Source: Tetracladium setigerum (lineage: Eukaryota > Ascomycota > Leotiomycetes > Helotiales). From it: DNA of 64,000 nt. The stretch's first letter is position 1; the number at the start of each line of letters is the position of its first letter. A model generated the notes under the pieces. It was given only the letters and a program-made list of their open reading frames with translations, did not search any database and was not told the DNA's origin. Of this stretch, positions 36,829 to 46,497 are shown piece after piece. The position numbers were made by a program, and so were the translations under genes. Location of the stretch: assembly GCA_031472005.1 (NCBI GenBank), contig PZJY01000006.1, forward strand, positions 62,001 through 126,000, given 5' to 3'.

Positions 36829-37361
36829 TTCGAGTGTTGTGCAGAAGGCGGTAGTTATTTAGATGCAATTAGGGGTTAATTCAAATTCATATCATCAGAA
36901 GTTCTCTCCATTGTAAGAAAATACGGTGAAGTGTCATTTGAACATGTTTCTTTTGGCGGAAAAAGACAAGAGACTTTGAAAGCCGAAGCATTTACCGAAT
37001 GATATGAAGCCTCGGGCATGCAGTGTTCACTACGGCACAACTGCCAAACGCCCCACGAGAGCGGTGGGGGGTGTAGTGTTTAGCAGTTGCGGGGTTCTGG
37101 AATTGAGCCTGGAAGGCCCCACGTCAGCTACCATGCCACCATAGGTAATCGACAGTCAGATATGTGGATCAATTTCAACTTCCAAATTTACTAGACCAGG
37201 TGGTTTGTATATTTGTTTGCTTCAAATTCCAAACACTTCGTCTTTGATAGCATTTCAACTCGTTTTTCTTTTTTTTCTTTTTTTTTTAAAAAAAGTCACA
37301 AGATCGACTTTCTGACTTTGACACTGACAGAGCGCAATTGAGGTTATCTATTCTTTCAGAT
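36829..37361. promoter_or_regulatory. Promoter region of the peroxisomal multifunctional enzyme, with inverted repeat
   Basis: CCCCAC occurs at 37051-37056 and 37117-37122, and GTGGGG at 37064-37069; the first and third form an inverted pair with a seven-base gap. Around them CACTAC (37028) and GTAGTG (37073) extend the inverted repeat. A T-rich run with an A-run follows at 37263-37296. Confidence 0.5.
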
Positions 37362-40300
37362 ATGGCGACCATGCGATACGATAACCAAACGGTGGTGGTA
37401 ACCGGAGCTGGAGGCGGGTATGGCAAACTTCCAGTCCTTTCAATACGAAGATTCGAAGTACTAAATGCAATTACAATAGTCTTGGAAAAGCATATGCGTT
37501 GTTCTTTGCATCAAGAGGTTTGTCAATCTATCCTAATTTTTCGATATTGCTACCGAGATTGAATTCTAACCGGTCCTAGGTGCTAATGTAGTAGTCAACG
37601 ACGTCGGGGGTACTCTGACGGGCCAGGGAATGAATGTAAACGTAAGAGCCCTAAGCTAAAGGAACTAAAGTTTGAAGAAGCTGATGGTGTTTCCCACTTT
37701 AGCCAGCCGATGAAGTTGTATCACAAATCAGGAAAGCAGGGGGGCGGGCAATTGCGAACTACGACAGCGTCACGAATGGCCAGAAGATCATCGAACAAGC
37801 TATTAAAGAATTCGGAACGGTACACATCCTTATCAACAACGCAGGTGTTCTCAGAGACGCAGCATTCAAGAACATGAAAGAGGAAGACTGGAGTGTAGTC
37901 ATCGATGTGCATTTGAATGGATCATACAAGGTCTGTAGCTCCCATGCTCGGCATTCTATATAGAAGGTTCCGTTGAGACTGAGTTTTTCTGACTATTGCT
38001 TTGTCTTTTTAGTGTGCCCATGCTCTTTGGCCTTATTTTCGAAAGCAAAAATATGGAAGAATCATAAACACAACTTCAGTGGCAGGGTTGTACGGAAACT
38101 TTGGGCAGACAAGCTATTCTGGTATGCTTTTAAAAACAACGGAGGGGAATCTGTGGAGACTAATATTTAGATAGCTGCAAAACTCGGTCTCGTTGGTCTG
38201 ACGGAAACATTGGCGATAGAAGGAGCCAAATACAATATCCTCGTCAATGCCGTTGCTCCTGCAGGTTCGTCAAAACCTGCCAAATTCGAAATTCTGCTAA
38301 GATTCATCTAGCTGCCAGTCGCATGACGGAAACAATTCTACCTCCTGAAGTACTTGCTTCACTTGGGCCTGAATGGGTAGTCCCAGTCGTCGCCGTGCTT
38401 GCACACGAATCCAATACTTCTACCTCTGGGTCGGTGTTTGAGGTAGGAGCTGGCCATGTCTCCAAGCTTCGCTGGGAAAGATCGAAGGGACTCTTATTGA
38501 AAACAGACAAGATGTTGAGCGCAGTATCATTCGTCAACAAGTGGAACCAAGTCTGTGATTTTAGCAATCCCGAATACCCGTCTGGTCCAACAGACTACGT
38601 CAAACTCTTAAGAAAAGGGGAATCACTCTCTAGCAATCCTCCGACTGCGAAAACTACTTTTAAAGACAAAGTTGTTCTAATTACAGGTGCTGGGGCTGGG
38701 TGAGCTTCCATTCTGTACCTACGTACCGATCTAGAGCTGACTAATACCTCATAGACTTGGTCGTTCCTATGCCTTGGAATTTGCGCGATGTGGGGCCTCT
38801 GTTGTTGTCAATGATGTGAAAAACCCTTATGAAGTTGTTCAAGAAATCATAAAATCTGGTGGGCAGGCAGTTGGTGTACAGGCTTCTGCTACCGATGGTC
38901 GTACCAATGTTGAGGCTGCGATATCTGCCTTCGGACGCATCGATGTCTTGGTCAACAATGCAGGAATCTTGCGCGACAAGTCCTTCCAAAACATGGGTCC
39001 AAACTTGTGGAATGAGGTTCTGGACATACATCTTGAAGGAACACACCAAATGTGTCGAGCTGCTTGGCCATACTTCTTGAAGCAGAAATACGGTCGCATT
39101 CTGAATACTACGAGTGTCAGCGGCATTTATGGAAGTTTCGGACAGGCGAATTACGCCTCCGCGGTAATTATATGCGATCTCCATGAATTTATCAGACCGT
39201 TGACATTTGAATTTAGAAAGCTGCTATATTGGGATTTTCTAGGGCCTTGGCTCGAGAAGGCAAGAAATACAATATCTACGTCAATTGCATCGCACCTAAT
39301 GCAGGAACTATGATGACTCGTTCGATTCTACCTGAGGATATAGTGGAAGCTTTGAAGCCGGACTACGTTGCCCCAGCCGTCTTGGCACTTTGTGGAGATT
39401 CTCTACCAATTGATCCTACTGGAGGTTTGTATGAAGTTGGAAGTGGATGGATTGGAAAGACCAGATGGCAAAGATCAGGAGGTCACAACTTTCCGTTGAG
39501 TCAGTCTTTGACGCCAGAGGCAGTCAAAGCAAAATGGAGTGTCATTCAAGACTTCAATGATGGTCGTTCTGATCACCCCAAAGCCCCGAAGACGGAATGC
39601 GAGACATCATGGCCCATGCGGCGACTGCAATTCAGAAGCTCCAGGTATATGACTCTGCGTCATATTGGAGCTAACAGGCTCTCATACCAAGACTTACGCT
39701 AATTTTTGGGCAGGCAAACAACCCAAACACTGAAAGCATCCCAGCAATACTCAATGCTATTGAGAAGGCAAAGAAAACAGAGGCTCAAGGAACAGTTTAC
39801 GTTCTCACTAAAAAGAAGTCATACTCTATGCACTCTCTGTCGGTGTTTCTCATACTAAACTGCCACTCGTTTTTGAAGGAGACGCCGGTTTCCACGCACT
39901 GCCCACGTTTGGAGTTGTACCATTCTTCAGCGCTAACGATGGAACACCATACCGTCTCAGAGACATTGTCAGGAATTTTGCAAACGAGCGTCTCTTGCAT
40001 GGAGAGCAATATCTCGAGATCCCTGGCGACATTCCAGTGCACGGCACGCTGACGACGTTTCCTGCGCTTCTCGAGGTCGTGGACAAGGGTAATGCTGCAG
40101 TTGTCAAGCAGGGATTCACCACCAAAGACGAGCATGGGAAAGTAATCTTCTACAACGAAACTACCGTTTTCATTCGCGGAAGCGGTGGGTTTGGTGGTTT
40201 GAAGAAAGGTGCAGATCGTGGGGCAGCAACAGCTCTCAACAAGGCACCAGCCCGAGCGCCTAATAATATTGTCACCGAAAAGACAACGATAGACCAAGCT

Positions 40301-40600
40301 GCTTTGTATCGTCTCAACGGGGACTGGAATCCACTGCATATTGATCCTAAGTTCAGCAAGGCTGGGGGTTTTGATACTCCCATTCTACACGGTCTCTGCA
40401 CCATGGGTATTGCTGGAAAACACATATACGAAACCTTTGGTTCATTCAAAAATATCAAGGTCCGACTTTCTGGCGTCGTCATACCGGGTCAAACTCTGAG
40501 AACCGAGATGTGGCTTGAAGATAAAAAGGTGATCTTCCAAGTCATTGTTGTTGAGACTGGAAAAGCCGCGATAACAAGTGGTGGGGCAGAATTAAGGTAG
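37362..40600 (+). CDS. Peroxisomal multifunctional beta-oxidation enzyme (Fox2/MFE-2 type), two one-base lesions
   Basis: Ten exons: 37362-37417, 37480-37517, 37580-37641, 37703-37930, 38013-38121, 38175-38264, 38312-38699, 38755-39163, 39217-39644 and 39714-40600; about 898 residues after correction. Domains are a first short-chain dehydrogenase (TGAGGGLGKAYAL, NNAG), a second (TGAGAGLGRSYAL, NNAG, NYASA) and a C-terminal hydratase-2 (MaoC) domain with LYRLNGDWNPLHIDP and ILHGLCTMG. This is the fungal layout for 2-enoyl-CoA hydration and 3-hydroxyacyl-CoA oxidation. Lesions are AAGACGGA for AAGGACGGA at 39586-39594 and a five-A run where six are needed at 39808-39815. The C-terminus (GGAELR) lacks the PTS1 I would expect. 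The cluster may use it to shorten side chains or to process CoA-bound ring products. Confidence 0.88.
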
Positions 40601-41431
40601 CTTCTTGTTTTTGCATAATAGAGATTGTGGAGTCTAGCTTGTTTCTTGAATAAAATATCATGTTTTCTACTCTATCCTAATCCCACAAGCTATCGTGAAG
40701 CTCAAGGAAGGCTTCAAAAAAGAAGACGGAAAGACTTGAAAACAGGAGGCGATAAACAAGTTGACACGACTTTACAACACAAGAACTCGAATCGAATGTA
40801 AATTTAATGACGTAAAGTCTTTGGAGGATCAAAAATGGGGAAAATTTAAACTGGCATCAAGTGGACGAGAAAACCAAAGTTATGAGACGAAAGCCATTGT
40901 TCTTTAACATCGATTACGGGAGCACCATGACCAACCAGCCAGCCTATGCCATCTCAGATATTCGAATTTTTTACTTGCGATCACTTGCGGGTCTCAAAGG
41001 CAATTTTTTAGGACGGTATCTCAAAACTTGGCGGCTCAGTACAATTTCATCAGTGTAGCTACCATGGATGGAATTTGAGACTTTTGTGCTTATCGAAAGG
41101 ATGGGCATGAACAAGTGGGTTGTTCTTCGAGTGATATACCGGCCAATGAACTCTAAGATCAAGGGATTCAAGAAGCAGTAGATAACGTCTCGTTTTACTA
41201 CTGAAAACAAGCACTTTTACAAAAACTGGGCATTCATTCTAAGCTCTCTCTCCACAAATTTGCAGCATATTTAGACCCAATTGCTATAACGAATCTTGAT
41301 GAAATGGACATCGCCGCTTTGACAAACCCACGCTAGCATATTGTATAAGGAAATGAACTGGCTTTGTCCCAGATGTATTCTGTTTCTGATCAACCAAGAG
41401 GAATTCAAGGGCGTGAGAGATGCTCAATAAT
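40601..41431. other. Gap after the multifunctional enzyme
   Basis: About 830 bases contain only short open frames without recognisable motifs. Part may be degraded coding DNA belonging to the fragments that follow, but I cannot align it to a family. Confidence 0.4.
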
Positions 41432-41763
41432 CAGGAACGAGTGGTGTAGTACTTCCTAGCATTTCATTTCTCTTCAACGAAGATGTCCAAGCCTCACCGA
41501 GAATAGAAACCTTTGAAGAGTCGCCTCTCTATGTCAACGCAAAGCAATTCCATCAAAGTATCGTGCTGCTAAACATAAATAAGCTTGAGGAGGAGTTGGG
41601 TTCGATTTTCAAGGGTAGGAAGCTCTATTTGTATGATATTAGACACAAACATGCGATGAGAAGATCAAAAGGTCCTGGTGGACGCTTCTTATCCTTGGAA
41701 GAGATCGCGGAGATAGAAATACCCAGAAAGGAATCTCGGCTTGGGCTGGCTGGAAGGGACTGA
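41432..41763 (+). pseudogene. NF-YA/HAP2-like (CBF-B) domain fragment
   Basis: One open frame reads EESPLYVNAKQFHQSI and, after a diverged stretch, KLEEELGSIFKGRK, then DIRHKHAMRRSKGPGGRF and LSLEEIAEIE. NF-YA subunits of the CCAAT-binding complex have the same order: an A1 helix (YVNAKQFHRILKRR) that contacts the partner subunits, a linker, and an A2 DNA-binding segment (RHKHAMRRPRGPGGRF). A2 is almost perfect here, whereas the basic core of A1 (RILKRR) is replaced by SIVLLN. No start codon lies upstream in this frame before a stop, and the frame runs into the GMC oxidoreductase tail. It could be a truncated copy, or an exon of an unusual gene whose first exon I could not find. Confidence 0.65.
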
Positions 41764-42008
41764 CACATAATCCCAATACTGGCGACTGGGGGAGAGCTGT
41801 GAGAGTTCTCCCCCAGGTCCATATGACCATGGTGAGTGAGGATCTGGACGGAGTTGTAGACGAGGATTTGCTAGTCTATGGGACAGCTAATGTGAGGGTT
41901 TGTGATGCGAGTGTGATTCCGATTGATCCTCGTGGAAATATTCTGAGTACAGTTTATGCGACAGCGGAAACGGGAGCTGATATTTTGAAAAGAGATTTAG
42001 GTTTATGA
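41755..42008 (+). pseudogene. C-terminal fragment of a GMC (glucose-methanol-choline) oxidoreductase
   Basis: The frame reads WKGLTHNPNTGDWGRAVRVL, then VVDEDLLVYGTANVRVCDAS and VIPIDPRGNILSTVYATAE, ending IKRDLGL-like (ILKRDLGL). This is the standard GMC C-terminus with the VYG-x-x-N-V-R-V-x-DASV-x-P block. Nothing of the FAD-binding N-terminus is found in the window. The start of the fragment overlaps, in another frame, the end of the NF-YA-like fragment, so two unrelated pieces have been joined here. Confidence 0.75.
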
Positions 42009-42546
42009 TAGTTTCATACGAGGAATAGAATTAAATGGAACGTGTCCCCCATACTTGTTCTAGCAGTCACCCTCGGAATAGATGAGGTTATATTGTTGAA
42101 AAGTGAGTTGGTGCTAGATACATATAGGCTAATGCCCCATACCATTTACCGTCGTAGCATGGGTGTCGCTCTCCAGAGGGAGGGTACACAAGGTGATCTA
42201 CACGAAGGTACGACAAGCGCTGGCTTCCGAACGCTTTTCCAACCTCTGCTCAAGACGCTGAGTTGACCTATTCATGCCTACCAGCGGTGTGGCGCCACTA
42301 ATGTAGGACGTCTACCCTGGCACGTTGAATGGTATACTAGAAAGGCTGGACAATCCGCTGGGGCGGAGAGAAGGGGATGGGGCGGGTAATTGAAGGCGTA
42401 CCACGGCGGTGGGTCAGGGACGCAAAGAATTTTGTTGATAACTACGATATGATATATAATAGATAGCAGCTACTCTGACACCGGCGTCCAGCAAACCCTC
42501 AAATCCTCTGCCCTTCCCCATCTCTCTCAATCCTTATCTCCTCTTG
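42009..42546. other. Gap between GMC fragment and zf-3CxxC gene
   Basis: The sequence carries no recognisable gene. A G-rich patch (GGGGCGGAGAGAAGGGGATGGGG) lies near 42360-42382, longer than typical promoter motifs. Confidence 0.35.
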
Positions 42547-43109
42547 CTATCTCTCTAGGCGAGAACTTTGAGTGCTGATAAGCGAGAGAGTTGAAAATTG
42601 ATCGAGGAGTTCGTCAGTCTGATTCCCCTCGCCGCAATGCCCATCCTTACATCCTTCACATAATTCCTTTTGGTGCGGTCCTCTACTCCCCCCGTGAACG
42701 GTGGGAGCTCCTGCCCGACCCCACGCCATTTCAAGAGACGATATGCAAACCTCTCTGCGTATGAGTCATCTAAAACTGGCTTGCATAGCGCTTTGCACGC
42801 TTTACAACGTTGATAGTACACTCTTGCATTATATTGTTCGCCTGGGTATATGCGAATCGTGATTGCGATTTTTAGGTTTGACCATCCATTTGACTGGCAC
42901 TTTCTGCTGCGACAGTGAAACCGGCCCATGATTGATGTGTCGTAGCTTTGGATACAGTCAATATCATTATCGACGTTGCGGAACGTAAATGGATAGCCTT
43001 TGACTTCAAGCAAGTGGGACACATCATCGTGTAATGACGGGAATATGGACCAAGCTGGTCGCCGTCTTTGCTGTGGCTTTGGCTTTGGCTGGGTCATGGC
43101 TGGAGGCAA
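42547..43109 (-). CDS. zf-3CxxC zinc-binding domain protein (one-base frame lesion)
   Basis: A single-exon gene of about 187 residues after correction. The order RFHCRSRKC, then RVYYQRCKACKALCKPV, a central YAERFAYRLLKWRG and a final LCEGCKDGHCGEG gives the spaced CxxC-type metal ligands of the 3CxxC family, whose members include receptor-transporter-like and fungal proteins of unknown role. The final ligand pair is in another frame than the rest. The six-G run complementary to 42687-42693 must be seven for the two parts to join. The literal reading ends at 42555 with an unrelated tail. The N-terminus is Pro/Lys/Arg-rich. Function is unknown; no link with the catabolic genes is visible. Confidence 0.75.
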
Positions 43110-44598
43110 TGATAATGTGAAAAGATTAGATTTAGATTTTCAGGGAGGGGAAGCTTGGGCGATGTCTTGGGATAGGGCTCGATTTCTTGCAACTACTTAT
43201 AGCTGCTTCAGGTATTGCGATTCCGCTTGATTGGTGAAAACTTCAGTGCAATAAACTATGTTTTTGAATATTGTGGGAATACAAAATCAAACCACGAGGT
43301 ACTTGACGTATGCGAGGCCTCAAGTGACGCCTATCAATTCCTGGCAAAGCCTTCTGCATCGACCTGTGCATCACAGTTTTGTTGGTTATCAGATGTGTTG
43401 CATGAGGCCGCGGCGCTTGGGCCCAACAGAATAGCTGAAAATGGGGGCTCGTTAGCCTTAAGCCTTGAGGAAGAGAGTGAGGAGGATGAAGGAGGAGCTT
43501 AGGTGCTTACGGTCGGTGAGGCGCTTGGCGTTCGCGACAAGATAAATGCATAGTTCGTTTCAAGTGGAAGTTGAAATGTGATTTTAATGTGTTGGGATGA
43601 AATTCTTGAAACGTGTTTATGGCGGGGTAAAGCCTAGCAGACATCTCTGTGCGCGATTTGGCTTGGCGAGGTAATCAGCACTTGTGAACAACCACATATG
43701 AAGTTGGCTGTCTCCGTTCACCGTTCATAACAAATCATGAACTAGTAAGTTGCTTTTTTTGTTCTTGCGTTCACCTAAGACCAGCAACAATAAGCGTAAA
43801 GTTATCTAAGAAGTATCTTGCCGAGGGAAGATCTAGCTTATTCGTCATGGAAGTTGGTGCGAAAATTGGAGCCGCGACAATTGACCTCCGATTTGGATGA
43901 TCCTGGAGGGGTTGGTACTCTTCTTTGAGTTGTTTATGGAAGATCTGGACCGAACCTTCCTTCTTACCGGCTTGGTTCACAGCCGACTATTTGAGCAGGG
44001 TGAGTCTCCATTTTTTTCTCCATATAGGTCGTATTGAGTAATGTGCACTGTGCTCTCAGCTGTTTTCAATCGGACGTAAATTCCCGAAATTTACTTTTGC
44101 AAATTATCATGCTTGTTTGCGATAATGCTGAACTTGGATACTCAAGCCAATTGGCGATTACTCCAGCAGCTACGGAGTATGGGAAAACGAAACGAAACTG
44201 CAACTGAATATTATTTAATTAACAGCGCTGGCTGGAGCGTACACAAAATATCTTAGTAAGGTTTTTTCCATTTCAGTTGTCCCGAATATAATATATCGTC
44301 CCATCCTCATTGGCGCGCATCTACGGTACATGGACCTCCCTTGCAAGTGCCGGCTACCCCAGGTTGATCAACATCATCTAAACCTTTGCGGGGTACTTTT
44401 GCCCTCTCCAGAGTATTTGCAGTGAAGTTCATCGGTGAGTTATTTGTTCGAGTGGAGAAGATGAAGAAAGTTATTATTCCGTCCAGCATATTTTCGTATT
44501 TCCCCCGCCTTGCTAACTGGGGTAAAGGTAAATATAAATAAAGATGTGATTCCTTCCATAGTAATGTTTGATATCTTCTTTAGAGACAAATTGTAGTT
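43110..44598. other. 1.5 kb interval without a supported gene
   Basis: Open frames at 43215-43502 (plus) and 43771-43980 (minus) are short and carry no motif I recognise. The last 80 bases before 44599 include a TATAAATAAA element (44530-44540) and probably form the promoter of the following secreted enzyme gene. Confidence 0.45.
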
Positions 44599-45952
44599 AT
44601 GCGTCTTTTACCCAGTTCCTTCATTGTCTCGTTACTCTTTGGAGACGGCTTTGCCGCTCCTGAACGTCTCCCAAGAGCACCTCGACCTGTTTCGTTCAAA
44701 ACTTTCTCTAGTCAGACTGTGTATGTCCCAGCTTCAAACTATACCGACCCGCGCGTCCTGTACGCTCGCACGGTCGAACTTGAGAAAGGAGTTCTGCTTT
44801 CAACATGGGAGAATTATTCAACTGGTGAGTACACTCAACTTTTCGCCTGTGTCCTGGCATGATGTATATACATCAGGCCACATGTTTTGAAGCTATTTAC
44901 ACAAGTCATCTGTACACTCTCCATGAACTTGTTAACCATTCAACCAGAACCACCCCTCGTTTACTTTCCAATCTACAAAAGCGTTGATGGTGGTTTCACC
45001 TGGAAAGAGATCTCGCGAGTGAAAGATACCGTTAACAACTGGGGAATGCGTTATCAACCCGATCTCTACCAATTACCTGCTCGAGTCGGAAAGTTTCCCA
45101 GGGGCACAATTCTCTGTTCCGGAAACTCTATCCCAACAGACTTGAGTCAGACTAAGATCGACGTCTACGCCAGTGTGGATGAAGGCTACACTTGGAAATT
45201 TGTCTCAAGTGTCGCATCTGGCGGTGCTGCCTTTCCCAACAATGGCGTGCCAGCAATTTGGGAGCCTTTCGTTATGTACTACAGAGGCCAAGTGGTACTG
45301 TACTTTTCAGATCAGCGAGACTCATTGTACGGGCAAAAACTGCTGCATTCGACATCGAAGGACCTCGTAAATTGGTCCGCCACGGTTGATGATGTCCATT
45401 ATCCTACATATACTGATCGACCTGGCATGACCACTGTCGCCCTTCTTCCAAATGGAAAGTATTTCATGGCATATGTAAGATCTACCCCAAGCTCATACTT
45501 CCATCGCTAAAGACTTACGAATTGGGTTATAGGAATATGGAGGTGGACCAAAACAGTCTGGAACTGGATATTCGTTCCCAGTCTATTATCGCATCAACTC
45601 AAACCCACTAAAGTTCTTGGAATCGCCTGGCACCCAGCTTGTCACCAACAACAACGTCCAGCCAAATGGATCTCCATACGCTGTTTGGTCTCCAGTTGGA
45701 GGGAAAAATGGAACTATAATTGTCAGTTGCGGGTCCATGACTGAAGTCTTTGTCAATCAAGCCCTCGGAGATCCAAAAGCATGGAAGACTGTGCCTACTC
45801 CAGAAGGAATATCATATACACGTCATTTGAGGGTCTTAAACGATCCCAACCATTTACTTATCATGGGAGGTGGTGTTCTACCACCCAGCACCACGAACAA
45901 GATCACCGTCAGTGTCATTGATATCAAGGAGAGCTTGAAGAAGTCAAGTTGA
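44599..45952 (+). CDS. Secreted BNR/Asp-box beta-propeller glycosidase, GH93 exo-arabinanase-like
   Basis: Exons are 44599-44824, 44948-45474 and 45533-45952, 390 residues, intact. A signal peptide (MRLLPSSFIVSLLFGDGFAA) is followed by the segments of a sialidase-like propeller. Asp-box repeats SVDGGFTWKE and SVDEGYTWKF are clear, and WEPFVMYYRGQVVLYFSDQR and RPGMTTVALLPNGKYFMAYE match fungal GH93 proteins as I remember them. Such enzymes trim arabinan from plant cell walls. There is no TGTGGGG site upstream. It appears unrelated to the aromatic cluster, although both suit a plant-associated or litter-decaying lifestyle. An alternative is another six-blade BNR glycosidase or lectin. Confidence 0.82.
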
Positions 45953-46496
45953 GAACATCGGAGAATGTCGGGAGTGTGATTTGATATCTGGGAAAAAATC
46001 AAAATTCAATAACGGAAGACTTTTTTTTTTATCGTATTATTGTATCGTCCAAGAAAGATATCTTGAGAGCCGTTGATTACTCTGTGCAAAGATTAATTTA
46101 CTACCAAATAGATATTTTATCGTTGTTCAAACCCTACGATCGAGCGTCCTCTTTCGTTCGGACAATAAAAGAAGACCGAAATTAAAGACCACTGATATAA
46201 GAAAACAACTTTTGCAGACCAAAACGGCATCATTGATTGAGATCATGACGAATCGACGGAATTGGATTTCATACCTGCCTGAAATGTAACTTGGCTATTC
46301 TGGGCTCGATGCGCATTTATTATGAAGAGAATCGCGCATTCAGTCATCATATCAATTCAAGACCGCAAGTGACCAGGATTGCCTTTTAAGAACTAGAGCC
46401 CCTTTGTTTTAGATGTGACGAGGGCTGGACGATTTCCAAGTGGGTAGATGAATGTAGCTGAATGATATTGACAATCCTGTATCAAGTTTCCAAGGT
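45953..46496. other. Gap between converging genes
   Basis: AT-rich 3' flanking DNA, with a run of T at 46021-46030. Nothing else is recognised. Confidence 0.4.
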
Positions 46497-46497
46497 C

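Noticed and set aside
40560..40680. A hidden last exon adding a peroxisomal signal to the multifunctional enzyme
   Set aside because: Splicing from AAG|GTAGCT to downstream AG sites gave only immediate stops and no SKL-like end.
43215..43502. Plus-strand open frame with an acidic tail
   Set aside because: No family resemblance; it lies in the promoter side of the zf-3CxxC gene.
43771..43980. Minus-strand open frame ending FTLIVAGLR
   Set aside because: It has a protein-like composition but I could not assign a family or find flanking exons.
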